Assembly (NCBI RefSeq): GCF_001040705.1
Contig: NZ_CVQP01000009.1
Span: 230,139-294,138 of the forward strand
Direction of reading: 5' to 3'
Length of the DNA stretch: 64,000 nucleotides
Origin: Rhodococcus sp. RD6.2
Lineage (GTDB): Bacteria > Actinomycetota > Actinomycetes > Mycobacteriales > Mycobacteriaceae
Shown here: positions 8,412 to 17,677 of the stretch, piece by piece
Position numbering within the stretch: the first letter of the stretch is position 1
How the letters are laid out: the number at the start of each line of letters is the position of its first letter
Notes under the pieces: generated by a model
The model's input: only the letters and a program-made list of their open reading frames with translations
Database searches by the model: none
What the model was told of the DNA's origin: nothing
Position numbers and translations under genes: made by a program

Positions 8412-9317
8412 ATGACGACCTCGACAATGGACCGGCCCGTCAAGGCCCCCACATTCCAGGGCGTCGGCGGGCGTCGCCGCACCACCGACCTCATCGTCAA
8501 GGTCCTCGTCACGGCATCGGTTCTGCTGGCACTGATCCCGCTGGTCTGGGTGCTGTACACGGTGATCCAGAAGGGCTTCGCGGCGATCACCAGCCCCACC
8601 TGGTTCACGAACTCGTTCAACGGCTTGTCCGCATCCGCCTCCGGCGGCGGCATCTACCACGCGCTGATCGGCACGATCCTGCAGGGCGTCGTGTGCGCGG
8701 TGATCTCGATTCCGCTCGGCCTCGCCGTCGCGGTGTACCTCACCGAGTACGCGGGGACGTCGAGGCTCGGGAGGATCACCACGTTCATGGTCGACATCCT
8801 GTCGGGTGTGCCGTCGATCGTCGCCGCGCTGTTCATCTACGCGCTGTGGATCGCGACGTTCGGATTCCCGAAGTCGGCGTTCGCGGTCTCGCTCGCGCTG
8901 GTGCTGCTGATGGTTCCGGTCGTGATCCGCAGCACCGAGGAAATGCTGCGGATCGTCCCGCAGGATCTGCGGGAGGCGTCGTACGCGCTCGGCGTGCCGA
9001 AGTGGAAGACGATCATGCGGATCGTCGTCCCGACCGCGCTTCCCGGCATCATCACCGGTGTCATGCTCGCCCTCGCCCGAGTCCTCGGTGAGACCGCTCC
9101 GCTGCTGATCCTGGTCGGGTATGCGCCGTTCATCAACTTCGATCTGTTCAACGGCGAGATGGGCTCGCTGCCCGGCGTCATGGTCGCGGAGATGAACAAC
9201 CCGACCGCGGCAGGCTCGGAACGCATCTGGGGCGCCGCACTGACCTTGATCCTGCTGATCGCGGTGCTCAACATCGTCGCGAAGCTGATCGGTCACTTCT
9301 CCCGGGTCAGCAAGTGA
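8412..9317 (+). CDS. pstA: Phosphate ABC transporter permease PstA
   Basis: A 301-residue six-span permease and partner of PstC. The coupling loop reads SYALGVPKWKTIMRIVVPTALPG, followed by LARVLGETAPLL. Spans are spread from residue 28 to about 295. A gap of one base after pstC and 42 bases before pstB mark a single operon. Confidence 0.94.
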   Translation: MTTSTMDRPVKAPTFQGVGGRRRTTDLIVKVLVTASVLLALIPLVWVLYTVIQKGFAAITSPTWFTNSFNGLSASASGGGIYHALIGTILQGVVCAVISIPLGLAVAVYLTEYAGTSRLGRITTFMVDILSGVPSIVAALFIYALWIATFGFPKSAFAVSLALVLLMVPVVIRSTEEMLRIVPQDLREASYALGVPKWKTIMRIVVPTALPGIITGVMLALARVLGETAPLLILVGYAPFINFDLFNGEMGSLPGVMVAEMNNPTAAGSERIWGAALTLILLIAVLNIVAKLIGHFSRVSK

Positions 9318-9359
9318 CCCCCTCAAACCTCCGAGTCACCACCATGCAAGGGAGCCACC

Positions 9360-10136
9360 ATGGCGAAGCGTCTTGATCTCAAGGACGTCAACATCTACTA
9401 CGGCAAGTTCCATGCCGTCGCCGACGTCGGCCTGGCAGTGCCTCCGCGCAACGTGACCGCGTTCATCGGCCCGTCCGGCTGTGGCAAGTCCACGGTGCTG
9501 CGGTCCATCAACCGCATGCACGAGGTGACGCCCGGTGCCCGCGTCGAGGGCGCGATCCTCCTCGACGGCGAGGACATCTACGGCTCCCAGGTCGATCCCG
9601 TCGGTGTGCGCCGCACTATCGGCATGGTGTTCCAGCGCCCGAACCCGTTCCCAACCATGTCCATTCGCGACAACGTCGTCGCGGGACTCAAACTGCAGGG
9701 TGGCCGGAACAAGAAGGAACTCGACGAGATCGCCGAGCAGTCCCTGCGTGGCGCGAACCTGTGGAACGAGGTCAAGGACCGCCTCGACAAGCCGGGCGGC
9801 GGACTGTCCGGCGGTCAGCAGCAGCGTCTCTGCATCGCCCGGGCGATCGCCGTCTCCCCGGACGTGCTGCTGATGGACGAGCCCTGCTCGGCCCTCGACC
9901 CCATCTCCACTCTCGCGATCGAGGACTTGATCACGGAGCTGAAGAAGGACTTCACCATCGTGATCGTCACGCACAACATGCAGCAGGCCGCCCGCGTCAG
10001 CGACCAGACCGCCTTCTTCAACCTCGAGGCCACCGGCAAGCCCGGCCGGCTCATCGAGATCGACGACACGGAGAAGATCTTCTCCAACCCGTCCCAGAAG
10101 GCGACCGAGGACTACATCTCGGGCCGCTTCGGATAA
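9360..10136 (+). CDS. pstB: Phosphate ABC transporter ATPase PstB
   Basis: A 258-residue ABC ATPase energising PstCA. Walker A is GPSGCGKST (about 37), the signature is [14 protein letters not shown], Walker B is [13 protein letters not shown], and the switch His is in VTHNMQQA. The C-terminal segment [21 protein letters not shown] is the standard PstB end. GGGAGCCACC precedes the ATG. It is the last gene of pst; phoU is not adjacent but lies about 2.2 kb away on the other strand. Confidence 0.96.
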   Translation: MAKRLDLKDVNIYYGKFHAVADVGLAVPPRNVTAFIGPSGCGKSTVLRSINRMHEVTPGARVEGAILLDGEDIYGSQVDPVGVRRTIGMVFQRPNPFPTMSIRDNVVAGLKLQGGRNKKELDEIAEQSLRGANLWNEVKDRLDKPGGGLSGGQQQRLCIARAIAVSPDVLLMDEPCSALDPISTLAIEDLITELKKDFTIVIVTHNMQQAARVSDQTAFFNLEATGKPGRLIEIDDTEKIFSNPSQKATEDYISGRFG

Positions 10137-10154
10137 CCGGCACACCGTCTCTCG

Positions 10155-10187
10155 CTGCACCCCGGTCGCGCTGCGGCCGGGGTGCAG
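10155..10187 (+). terminator. Terminator hairpin after pstB
   Basis: A perfect 11-bp stem (CTGCACCCCGG pairing with CCGGGGTGCAG) with an 11-base loop begins 19 bases after the pstB stop. There is no U tract, which is usual for GC-rich actinobacteria. Confidence 0.65.
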
Positions 10188-10245
10188 TGCTGTGTGGGCG
10201 CGGAGGTGGGCGCCTACTTCGACGGCCCCTGCCTAGGCTGGTCCC

Positions 10246-11208
10246 ATGACAGTGAAGCGCTGGGGCCTGACCGTGCCCCTTCTGGGACCGTCCCTGGCAG
10301 ATCAGCGTGACCTGATCGCGGAGTTGCCGGACCTCGGCTACACCGACGTGTGGTCGTCGGAGGCGAACGCGACGGATGCGTTCACGCCGCTCGCACTGGC
10401 GAGCGTGTGGGCGCCGCAGCTGCGGCTGGGCACCGCGATCGTTCCGGTGTACACGCGGGGTCCGGCGACGCTGGCGATGTCGGCGGCGACGATGGCGCAG
10501 GCGGCGCCGGGTCGGTTCGTGCTCGGCATCGGCACGTCGTCGAACGTCATCGTCGAGAAGTGGAACGGCCTCGAATTCGACGAGCCGTACAAGCGGGCCC
10601 GCGACACGCTCCGGTTCCTGCACGCCGCGTTGCGGGGCGAGAAGATCACCCAGGAATACGACACGTTCACGATCGACGGATTCGTGCCCGGCGTGGTCGC
10701 GGAAACGCCGCCGCCGGTGCTGCTGGCCGCGCTGCGTCCGTCGATGCTGCGGCTCGCGGGCCGGGAAGGTGACGGCGCGATCGTCAACTGGCTGTCCGCG
10801 GAGGATGTTCGAGCCGTCGCGCCGCAGGTGCACGCCGGTGGCGACGGCAAGGAGATCGTCGCGCGGATCTTCGTGCTGCCCGATGTCGACGCCGACACTG
10901 CCCGCGCCATCGGCCGTCGCATGATCGCGGCCTACATGACCGTGCCCGTATACCGGGCGTTCCATGAATGGCTCGGCCGTACAGAGGAATTCGCCGGCAT
11001 GTGGAAGGCGTGGACGGAGGGCGACCGCAAGGCGGCTCTCGAGGCGATCCCCGACAAGGTGGTCGATCAGCTGATCGTGCACGGTCCGGCGGACCGGTGT
11101 CGCGAGCACATCGAACGGTACGTCGATGCGGGCGTCACCACCCCCGTCATCGCGCTCGTGGCTCCGGGTGATCCGGCGCCGATGATCCGCGCACTCGCGC
11201 CTCGCTAG
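10246..11208 (+). CDS. LLM-class F420-dependent oxidoreductase
   Basis: A 320-residue luciferase-like monooxygenase-fold TIM barrel. Recognisable elements are the N-terminal strand WGLTVPL, LGTAIVPVYTRGPATLAM (about 65-82) and RFVLGIGTSSNVIVEKWNG (about 91-109), the pattern of F420-dependent actinobacterial members such as methylene-H4MPT reductase-like proteins. The substrate is unknown. It stands alone between the pstB terminator and a convergent gene. Confidence 0.85.
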   Translation: MTVKRWGLTVPLLGPSLADQRDLIAELPDLGYTDVWSSEANATDAFTPLALASVWAPQLRLGTAIVPVYTRGPATLAMSAATMAQAAPGRFVLGIGTSSNVIVEKWNGLEFDEPYKRARDTLRFLHAALRGEKITQEYDTFTIDGFVPGVVAETPPPVLLAALRPSMLRLAGREGDGAIVNWLSAEDVRAVAPQVHAGGDGKEIVARIFVLPDVDADTARAIGRRMIAAYMTVPVYRAFHEWLGRTEEFAGMWKAWTEGDRKAALEAIPDKVVDQLIVHGPADRCREHIERYVDAGVTTPVIALVAPGDPAPMIRALAPR

Positions 11209-11211
11209 CCG

Positions 11212-11265
11212 CGAGTGTGCGGTTGTCGCATCGCGCGCGCGTGCGCACCGAGAACCGCACATTCG
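11212..11265. terminator. Bidirectional terminator-like inverted repeat
   Basis: The arms CGAGTGTGCGGTT and AACCGCACATTCG pair with one mismatch across a 28-base GC-rich loop, between two convergent genes whose stops lie within 5 bases of each end. Confidence 0.5.
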
Positions 11266-11269
11266 GCGA

Positions 11270-12241
11270 TCAGCCGCGCGCCAGTCGGATGTCGGCGATC
11301 ACGCCGTGGTGGTCGGAGCCGTCGACGGCGATGCGGTCGAGGCTCGTCGCCACCGCACCCTTCGTCACGATGCGGTCGATTCCGGTGACGGCCGGATACC
11401 GACGGTGGGCGGGCATGGTCGGGACCAGGCCGGCGCCGGTCTGGTCGGCGGCGTCCAGGTAGCCGTCGACGAGCAGATCCCGATACTGACGCTGCGGCCA
11501 ACTCGCGTTGAAATCGCCTGCGACGACGATGTTGTCGCGGTTCGTGACTGCCGTCATCTCGGCGCCGACGGCGCGGAGTTCGGAGGCCCACATCTCGGCG
11601 GGGAAGAGGTATGCCGGGGCCGGGTGTACCGCGAGCAGCGCGACCGGCTCCCGAAGTCCGACGTCGATGTCGGCGGCGAGGTTCGCGGACAGGTATCCGT
11701 CGAGGACTCTGGTGTCCGACAGTGGGTATCGGCTGTAGACGCCGCCGCCGAGACCGCCGGGCCCGAGGGGGACGACGAATCGGTGGGGGAGGAGGTCGTC
11801 GAGCCCGGCGGTGTGCAGGACGTCGATGGCCTCGTCGGTGAGCTCCTGCACGGTGAGGACGTCGACGCCGCGTTCGCGAACAGCGGTGGTGAGCTTCGTC
11901 GGATCTGCCTGCCCCACTTTGATGTTCGCCTGCATGACTAGCAGGGTCGGACCGTCCGGATCGGGGTCGCCCGGCCCCGCGACATAGAGTGGCGCGAGCA
12001 GCCAGCCGCCGAGCGCGCACACGACCAGGCATGCGCCCTGCACAAGCCAGCGCCGGGCGATCGTCGCGACCACCGCACCGACGAGGGCCGCGCCGATCCA
12101 CACCGGCGCCCAGCCCGCGAGCAGGATGACGAAACGATTCTCCACCCGGATCTGCGACGCCAGCACCGCCGCCGCACCGACCGCGCCGCAGGCCGCGGCG
12201 AAGACCGCGGCCGACTGCCGGTAGACCTCCAGATACCTCAC
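11270..12241 (-). CDS. Membrane-anchored endonuclease/exonuclease/phosphatase-family protein
   Basis: A 323-residue protein with three predicted membrane spans in the first 90 residues, then an EEP catalytic domain: QANIKVG (about 105), VLTVQELTDE with the metal-binding Glu, AVHPAP, VVAGDFNASW, and the end DRIAVDGSDHHGVIADI with the catalytic Asp-His. The active domain is probably outside the cell. Such proteins cleave nucleic acids or phosphoesters; the substrate is unknown. It follows phoU on the same strand after a hairpin. Confidence 0.85.
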   Translation of the reverse strand: MRYLEVYRQSAAVFAAACGAVGAAAVLASQIRVENRFVILLAGWAPVWIGAALVGAVVATIARRWLVQGACLVVCALGGWLLAPLYVAGPGDPDPDGPTLLVMQANIKVGQADPTKLTTAVRERGVDVLTVQELTDEAIDVLHTAGLDDLLPHRFVVPLGPGGLGGGVYSRYPLSDTRVLDGYLSANLAADIDVGLREPVALLAVHPAPAYLFPAEMWASELRAVGAEMTAVTNRDNIVVAGDFNASWPQRQYRDLLVDGYLDAADQTGAGLVPTMPAHRRYPAVTGIDRIVTKGAVATSLDRIAVDGSDHHGVIADIRLARG

Positions 12242-12268
12242 GCCTCGATCTTCGCCGACACATGAATA

Positions 12269-12314
12269 CGGGCGGTGTCGGACCTCGCTTCGCAGCGCGG
12301 CCCGGCACCGCCCG
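12269..12314 (-). terminator. Terminator hairpin after phoU
   Basis: The 13-base arms CGGGCGGTGTCGG and CCGGCACCGCCCG pair with one mismatch around a 20-base loop, 15 bases after the phoU stop and before the nuclease-family gene. Confidence 0.55.
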
Positions 12315-12329
12315 TCAGGTGGATGTGGG

Positions 12330-13001
12330 TCAGTTGATCTCGCCGGTGTCCTCGGGTTCGGTCGGCATCTTGCCGGTGACGAGGAAGATCACGCGCCTGC
12401 CGACCTCGACTGCGTGGTCGGCGAACCGCTCGTAGTAGCGGCCGAGGAGGGTGACGTCGACGGCTGCCGCGACGCCGTGCTCCCATTCACGGTCCATGAG
12501 CACGGTGAACAGGTGCTTGTGCAGATCGTCCATCGCCTCGTCCTCCTCGCGGAGCTTCGCGGCGCGTTCGGGATCGCGCGATTCGAGGACTTCCCTGGCG
12601 GCGGCGCCGAGTGCGACGGCGAGGCGTCCCATCTCCGCGAAGTAGCCGTTGACCTCTTCGGGGAGGACGTGGTTGGGATGTCGGCGCCGAGCGGCCTTTG
12701 CGACGTGTAGTGCGAGGGCGCCCATCCGGTCGATGTCGGCGACGATCTGGATGCCACTGACGACCGACCTCAGGTCACCGGCGACCGGGGCCTGCAGCGC
12801 GAGGAGGGCGAAGGCCCGCTCCTCGCAGAGGGCACTGAGGTCGGTGATCTGGTCATGATCGCTGATGACCTCTTCGGCGAGGGTCAGATCGGCTTGGAGC
12901 AGCGACTGCGTCGCCTTCTCCATCGCCGTGCCCGCGAGCCCGGCCATCACGCCGAGCATGTCGGCGAGTTCGGTCATCTGTTCGTTGTAAGCCACGCGCA
13001 T
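12330..13001 (-). CDS. phoU: Phosphate signalling protein PhoU
   Basis: A 223-residue all-helical PhoU with two three-helix repeats. The metal-binding E/DXXXD motifs appear in [18 protein letters not shown] (about 90) and [16 protein letters not shown] (about 190). PhoU links Pst activity to the phosphate two-component system and restrains the response when phosphate is plentiful. It corresponds to PhoY2 (Rv0821c) by position next to the LCP gene. It is not in the pst operon and has its own transcript. Confidence 0.95.
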   Translation of the reverse strand: MRVAYNEQMTELADMLGVMAGLAGTAMEKATQSLLQADLTLAEEVISDHDQITDLSALCEERAFALLALQAPVAGDLRSVVSGIQIVADIDRMGALALHVAKAARRRHPNHVLPEEVNGYFAEMGRLAVALGAAAREVLESRDPERAAKLREEDEAMDDLHKHLFTVLMDREWEHGVAAAVDVTLLGRYYERFADHAVEVGRRVIFLVTGKMPTEPEDTGEIN

Positions 13002-13122
13002 GAAGGGACAGTCTAATTCTCGTCCTGGGACAAGTCACTTACTGGCAGTGAACGTGGAATGAACCGTGGGTGCACGTAGATGGCCCCCGACCTCGGAATA
13101 CCGCTTTTCGGACGCGACCGGC

Positions 13123-15021
13123 TCAGGCGCAGGTGTCGTCGCCGGCGTTGGTGTAGGCGAGGTCGGCCGGCAGCTCTTCGATCGTCGTCCCGGAGATGAC
13201 CGTCGATCGCGGTGCGATCGTCGGATGCAATTGCGTGCCCGGCTCGGCGGGCGGGGTGACGATGCCGTCGAAGTCGGAGCCGAGGACCACGTCGACGATG
13301 CCGTCGAGGTCGTCGCTCTCGAGCAATTGTGCGCCCGGGAGGGTTGCCGCGACGGAGGCCGCCTCCGCCTCCTGGCCCGGTCCGAATCGGACCAGCGTCG
13401 ACGAGCTCGTTCCGCTGTAGTTGCCGACGCTGTAGATGGCGAACCCGTGTGCCTCGAGGGATTCCGCGGCCTGCGCCGCCACGCCGGTCACACCGGACGC
13501 GTTGGACACCTGGATGGTCACCATCGACGAGTCGACGGCGATGACTTCGGAGGCAGGGGGAGGAGTCGCAACGGCCGGAGCCTTCGCGGCCTCGGTGGCG
13601 ACGGGGTCCGGGGTGCGCACCTCGCCGGGGAGCGGCTCGTCGTCGATGATCGCCCGGAAGATCGCATCGATGTCGTCGAGGCGCGGAATCTCGTTGCCCA
13701 CCTCGTTCGTGCCTGCCGTCGGGACGGTCAGGAACGTCACCGCGCCCGCATCGACCTTCTGCAGGGACCGGCCCAGCGTCACCAGCGACTTGGTGTCGAC
13801 GTTCTGCACGAACGTCTCCTTGGTGAAGGCGGAGATGAATCCGTTCAGCTTGCCCGGGTCGAACAGCACCTTGTTCGACAGGGCTCCACGCAGCAGCGAC
13901 GACAGGAACACCTGTTGCCGTTTGATTCGGCCGTAGTCGCCGTTGCCTTCGGCTTCGACCTTGCGGGCCCGCACGTAGTTGAGGGCGGTGACGCCGTCGA
14001 TGGTCTGCCTGCCCGGGTTCGCGATGACCGTGCCGAGTTCACCGTCGACCAGCGGAGTCGTGGTGCACACCTCCACGCCGCCGATCTCGTTGACCATCGC
14101 TTCGAACCCGGAGAAGTCCATTCCGATGAAGTGGCCGATCTTCAGACCGGACATCTTCTGGATGACCTTCACCAGACATTTCGGTCCGCCCAGTGCGTAC
14201 GCCGAGTTGAGCTTGTCGTTGTAGCCGCCCGGGTAGATCTCGTCGGTGTACTGGGCGGTGTTGTTGTCCCAGGCCTGGCAGGTCGGTACCTCGACGTCGA
14301 GGTCGCGGGGGAACGACACCGCGACCACCCGACTGCGGTCGGCGGGAATGTTCACCAGGATGACGGTGTCCGAACGGGCGCCCTCGGCGTCCTCGACGGT
14401 GCCCGCGCCGACGGCGGAGTTCGCGCCCGCGCGGGTGTCGGTGCCGACGATCAGGTACGTCTCGTCGCCGTACTGGCCGCCGGGGTCGACGACGTCGGTG
14501 CTCTCGAGGTCGAGTGCAGCGACCTGGCTGAAGCCGCTGTCGGTGGAGCGGAGGTATCCCCACACGACACCGGTCATCGTGAGCACCATCACGGCGACGA
14601 ATGCGGTGGCCGTTCGGCCGGCGAGGCGCAGGCGTCGGCGCTTGCGCGCCTTGCTCTCCACGAGTCGTGTGGTTGCCGCGGTACCCGCTTGGGTCTGCTC
14701 GTCCGGGGCGACCGCGGTGGGCGCGGCCTTGTACATCCAGCCGGTCGTCGACCGGGGAGGTTCCTGGACGGGGGTCGTGAGGTCGGTGGCTTCGGGATCG
14801 TCCTCACGGCCGACCCGCTGCATCAGTTCGGCGACGGAGAGTCGGTCGCTGGGTTCGCCGCGTCCACTCCTGGGCGGCTGGTCCGGTTCGGGCGAGCTGG
14901 GGGCGGGCGGGTCCTCCGGCTCGGGTCGAGGCCGACGGCCGGGGCGACCGACATGCGAGAGGTGTCTTTCCCATGGGGCGCGACCGTCGGGTGCGGAACC
15001 CGGATCGTGATCGTCGCCCAA
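13123..15021 (-). CDS. LytR-CpsA-Psr (LCP) family cell-wall ligase
   Basis: A 632-residue protein: a disordered Pro-rich cytoplasmic N terminus (1-125), one membrane span (about 133-155), an LCP domain (about 185-390; SDTVILVNIPADRSRVVAVSFPRD and the catalytic Arg region around ALNYVRARK), then a LytR_C domain (about 470-560) and a tail. LCP enzymes transfer arabinogalactan or other glycopolymers onto peptidoglycan. It matches Rv0822c by position. TTG at 15021 with AAGGGA upstream is the best start. The N-terminal tail contains a short LSVAELMQRVGRE motif also seen at the C terminus of the MmpL protein here. Confidence 0.9.
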   Translation of the reverse strand: MGDDHDPGSAPDGRAPWERHLSHVGRPGRRPRPEPEDPPAPSSPEPDQPPRSGRGEPSDRLSVAELMQRVGREDDPEATDLTTPVQEPPRSTTGWMYKAAPTAVAPDEQTQAGTAATTRLVESKARKRRRLRLAGRTATAFVAVMVLTMTGVVWGYLRSTDSGFSQVAALDLESTDVVDPGGQYGDETYLIVGTDTRAGANSAVGAGTVEDAEGARSDTVILVNIPADRSRVVAVSFPRDLDVEVPTCQAWDNNTAQYTDEIYPGGYNDKLNSAYALGGPKCLVKVIQKMSGLKIGHFIGMDFSGFEAMVNEIGGVEVCTTTPLVDGELGTVIANPGRQTIDGVTALNYVRARKVEAEGNGDYGRIKRQQVFLSSLLRGALSNKVLFDPGKLNGFISAFTKETFVQNVDTKSLVTLGRSLQKVDAGAVTFLTVPTAGTNEVGNEIPRLDDIDAIFRAIIDDEPLPGEVRTPDPVATEAAKAPAVATPPPASEVIAVDSSMVTIQVSNASGVTGVAAQAAESLEAHGFAIYSVGNYSGTSSSTLVRFGPGQEAEAASVAATLPGAQLLESDDLDGIVDVVLGSDFDGIVTPPAEPGTQLHPTIAPRSTVISGTTIEELPADLAYTNAGDDTCA

Positions 15022-15080
15022 CTGGTGTCCCTTGCTCGTCGTCTCGTCGTCTGGTGTGCCGCAGTTCTGGTGCCGTGCTT

Positions 15081-15117
15081 CGGGCGGTCACGAACGTGTC
15101 CTGTTCGTGACCGCCCG
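15081..15117 (-). terminator. 15-bp perfect hairpin between dus and the LCP gene
   Basis: CGGGCGGTCACGAAC pairs perfectly with GTTCGTGACCGCCCG around a 7-base loop, between the dus stop and the LCP start. It is probably the dus terminator; there is no U tract, so a role as operator is not excluded. Confidence 0.6.
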
Positions 15118-15180
15118 GCAACGGTTCACACATGATACTTATCGAACCTGAGGCAGCCATTCGGGCCGAATCAGGGCAGC

Positions 15181-16335
15181 TCAGCCGCCCGAATGCATCA
15201 TGTCGGCACCCACGGGGACGAGGCAGTCGTCGGGGTCGTCGAGCCAGCCGTCGGGAAGGGCGACGGTGCCGGGCGACCCCTGCCTGCCGCGCGGGCCTTC
15301 CGCGTCCTTCGGGAAGGGCACGTCCGCAGGAAGCTGCACGAGAAGCTCGTCCAGTTCGTCGAGGGTCGACACCATCGCCATTGCGACGCGCATGTCCGAC
15401 CCCGCGGGGAAGCCGCGCAGGTACCAGGCGACGTGCTTGCGCAGTTCCCGCATCCCCTTGCCTTCGCCGTGGTGGTCGGCGAGCAGTTCGGCGTGCCTGC
15501 GGATGATCGCGGCGACCTCGCCGAGCGTCGGAGGGGTCGGCATCTGGGTGCCGTTGAGGGCGGCACTCAGCTCGGCGAAGAGCCACGGCCTGCCCAGGCA
15601 GCCACGACCGACGACGACGCCGTCGCAGCCGGTCTCCGCCATCATGCGCACGGCGTCCTCCGCGGCGAAGATGTCGCCGTTGCCGAGCACCGGAACGTCG
15701 GTGACGTGTTCCTTGAGTCGGGCGATCTCACTCCAGTCGGCGGTGCCGGAGTAGCGCTGCGCCGCGGTGCGCGCATGCAGTGCGATCGCCGCGGCACCCT
15801 CGGCCGCGGCGATGCGGCCCGCGTCCATGTGAGTGTGGTGTTCGTCGTCGATTCCGACGCGCATCTTCACCGTGACGGGAATGTCGGTGCCCTCGGTCGC
15901 CTTCACCGCGGCCGCGACGATCCGGCCGAACAGGGTGCGCTTGTACGGCAGTGCCGACCCGCCGCCCTTGCGGGTGACCTTGGGAACCGGGCAGCCGAAA
16001 TTCATATCGATGTGGTCGGCCATGTTCTCGTCGACGATCATCTTCGCTGCCGCGTACGTCGTGTCGGGATCGACCGTGTACAGCTGCAGCGAACGCGGCG
16101 TCTCGGTGGGGCCGAAGGTCGTCATGTGCAGTGTCGCGGGCTGCCGCTCGACGAGCGCGCGAGCGGTGACCATCTCGCAGACGTACAGGCCGGACGTGCT
16201 GCCGGAGCGTTCGAGTTCGAGCTCACGGCAGAGCGTGCGGAACGCCACATTCGTGATACCCGCCATCGGGGCGAGCACGACGGGACTGCGCAGCTCCAGC
16301 GAGCCGATACGCAGGCGTGGGTCAGTGGTGGACAT
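15181..16335 (-). CDS. dus: tRNA-dihydrouridine synthase
   Basis: A 384-residue FMN-dependent TIM barrel that reduces uridine to dihydrouridine in tRNA D-loops. Family marks are VVLAPMAGITNVAFRTLC (about 18-35), HIDMNFGCPVPKVTRKGGGSALP with the catalytic Cys, VTVKMRVG, IALHARTAAQRYSG, VLGNGDIF and GVVVGRGCLGRPWLF. The start at 16335 (MSTTDPRL) has CGAGGT upstream; a longer frame begins 17 codons earlier. It is the position of Rv0823c. Confidence 0.93.
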   Translation of the reverse strand: MSTTDPRLRIGSLELRSPVVLAPMAGITNVAFRTLCRELELERSGSTSGLYVCEMVTARALVERQPATLHMTTFGPTETPRSLQLYTVDPDTTYAAAKMIVDENMADHIDMNFGCPVPKVTRKGGGSALPYKRTLFGRIVAAAVKATEGTDIPVTVKMRVGIDDEHHTHMDAGRIAAAEGAAAIALHARTAAQRYSGTADWSEIARLKEHVTDVPVLGNGDIFAAEDAVRMMAETGCDGVVVGRGCLGRPWLFAELSAALNGTQMPTPPTLGEVAAIIRRHAELLADHHGEGKGMRELRKHVAWYLRGFPAGSDMRVAMAMVSTLDELDELLVQLPADVPFPKDAEGPRGRQGSPGTVALPDGWLDDPDDCLVPVGADMMHSGG

Positions 16336-16355
16336 CGATAAACCTCGAAAGAAAT

Positions 16356-16386
16356 GTGCCCGGCACCGAAGTTCGGCGCCGGGCAC
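16356..16386 (-). terminator. Terminator between desA and dus
   Basis: GTGCCCGGC pairs with GCCGGGCAC around a 13-base loop. On the minus strand it is followed by a T-rich stretch (ATTTCTTTC), giving a rho-independent-like terminator for the desaturase gene. Confidence 0.55.
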
Positions 16387-16470
16387 AGGATAGCCGTTTT
16401 CCAGAAGTGACCGTTCCGCGCGGGCAGCTCTGCAGCGAGCACGGCGGCCGGGGTCGCACCCGGGTTCAGG

Positions 16471-17430
16471 TCAGGAGGCGCGCTCCTCGCGCTCCCTCTT
16501 GGCGGCCTCGCGGGCGAGCGCGCGGTCGCGCTGCTCCTCGAACTTGTTCGCCTGCACGCCGAGGTCGTCGAGGAACACCGACAGCGACTCGCGCGAGGCC
16601 TCACCGGCGGCGGTGAAATCGGTGCGCTCGAAGATCTTCCACTTGCGCAGCACCGGCATGACGACCTCTTCGAGGTGCTGACGCAGGTCGTAGATGCCGT
16701 GCTTGGCCATGAGAACGCCGTTGCGACGGAAGTTGGGCATACCGGCGCCAGGCATCTGGAAATGCGTGAGAACGTCGGTGACCGCCGCGATCGTCTGGTC
16801 GGGGGACACGTCGAGTGCCGCCTCGCAGATATTGCGGTAGAAGATCATGTGCAGGTTCTCGTCGGCCGCGATGCGCGTGAGCATCCGGTCCGCGATGTCG
16901 TCGTTGCACGCCTTGCCGGTGTTGCGGTGCGAGACACGCGTCGCCAACTCCTGGAAGGTGACGTATGCGACGGAGTGCAGGAGGCCTTCGGTGTCGCCGG
17001 GGGAGGAGTACCCGTTGGTCATGTGGATCATCCGGGCCTCTTCGAGGGCGACGGGGTCCACACCGCGGGTGACGGTGAGGTAGTCGCGCATCACGATGCC
17101 GTGCCGGTTCTCCTCGGCCGTCCAGCGGCCCACCCAGGTGCCCCAGGCGCCGTCGCGAGAGAAGTTCTCCGCGATCTCCCGGTGGTAGGAGGGGAGGTTG
17201 TCCTCGGTGAGGAGGTTGGTGATCATCGCGGCCTTCGCGACGGGATCAAGCCGGGACTGCTCTTCCGCCCAGTCGTCGCCACCCATCGCCGCGAAGTTGC
17301 GGCCCTCGTCCCACGGGACGTAGTCGTGCGGGTGCCAATCCTTGGCCATGGACAGGTGGCGGTTGAGGTTGGCTTCGGCCACCGGCTCCAGTTCCTTGAG
17401 CAACTCGAGTTGGGTGAGCTCTCTCGCCAT
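16471..17430 (-). CDS. desA: Acyl-ACP desaturase DesA
   Basis: A 319-residue diiron desaturase that introduces a cis double bond into acyl-ACP chains, including mycolic acid precursors in this group. Ligands are visible in LTEDNLPSYH (about 75), TAEENRHG (about 107) and AADENLHM (about 190). The C-terminal tail is Arg/Glu-rich. It corresponds to DesA1 (Rv0824c). GGAGG lies 8 bases before the ATG. A near-perfect palindrome 36 bases upstream suggests control by a TetR-type lipid regulator. Confidence 0.93.
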   Translation of the reverse strand: MARELTQLELLKELEPVAEANLNRHLSMAKDWHPHDYVPWDEGRNFAAMGGDDWAEEQSRLDPVAKAAMITNLLTEDNLPSYHREIAENFSRDGAWGTWVGRWTAEENRHGIVMRDYLTVTRGVDPVALEEARMIHMTNGYSSPGDTEGLLHSVAYVTFQELATRVSHRNTGKACNDDIADRMLTRIAADENLHMIFYRNICEAALDVSPDQTIAAVTDVLTHFQMPGAGMPNFRRNGVLMAKHGIYDLRQHLEEVVMPVLRKWKIFERTDFTAAGEASRESLSVFLDDLGVQANKFEEQRDRALAREAAKREREERAS

Positions 17431-17465
17431 TGCTGTGCCTCCAGGTGTCGCGGGTATTGGCGGGA

Positions 17466-17489
17466 CCAGCCTACGGGACCGTAGGTTGG
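17466..17489 (-). promoter_or_regulatory. Palindromic operator upstream of desA
   Basis: CCAGCCTACGG and CCGTAGGTTGG face each other across GA: 11-base arms with one mismatch, ending 36 bases upstream of the desA start. In mycobacteria desA1 is repressed through such a palindrome by the acyl-CoA-responsive MadR. I infer an equivalent regulator here without having its gene in the window. Confidence 0.7.
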
Positions 17490-17677
17490 CCCGGGATGTT
17501 TCCGGCGGGTCTCGAACTGGGAATCGGCTGATAACTTTCGGTTCCCTACCGCGACCACCTCGGGATTCGTCGTCGATATCCCGGAGGTCACCTACAGTCG
17601 GTCACCGATCGACATCGGCGACGGAGCCGGATCCGTTACGCGGCCCCCGGCGGCTGGATGCCGCCGGAGGCTCTGCG

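Noticed and set aside
13066-15135. 689-codon plus-strand frame opposite the LCP gene
   Set aside because: Shadow of the LCP ligase; no hydrophobic or motif structure of its own.
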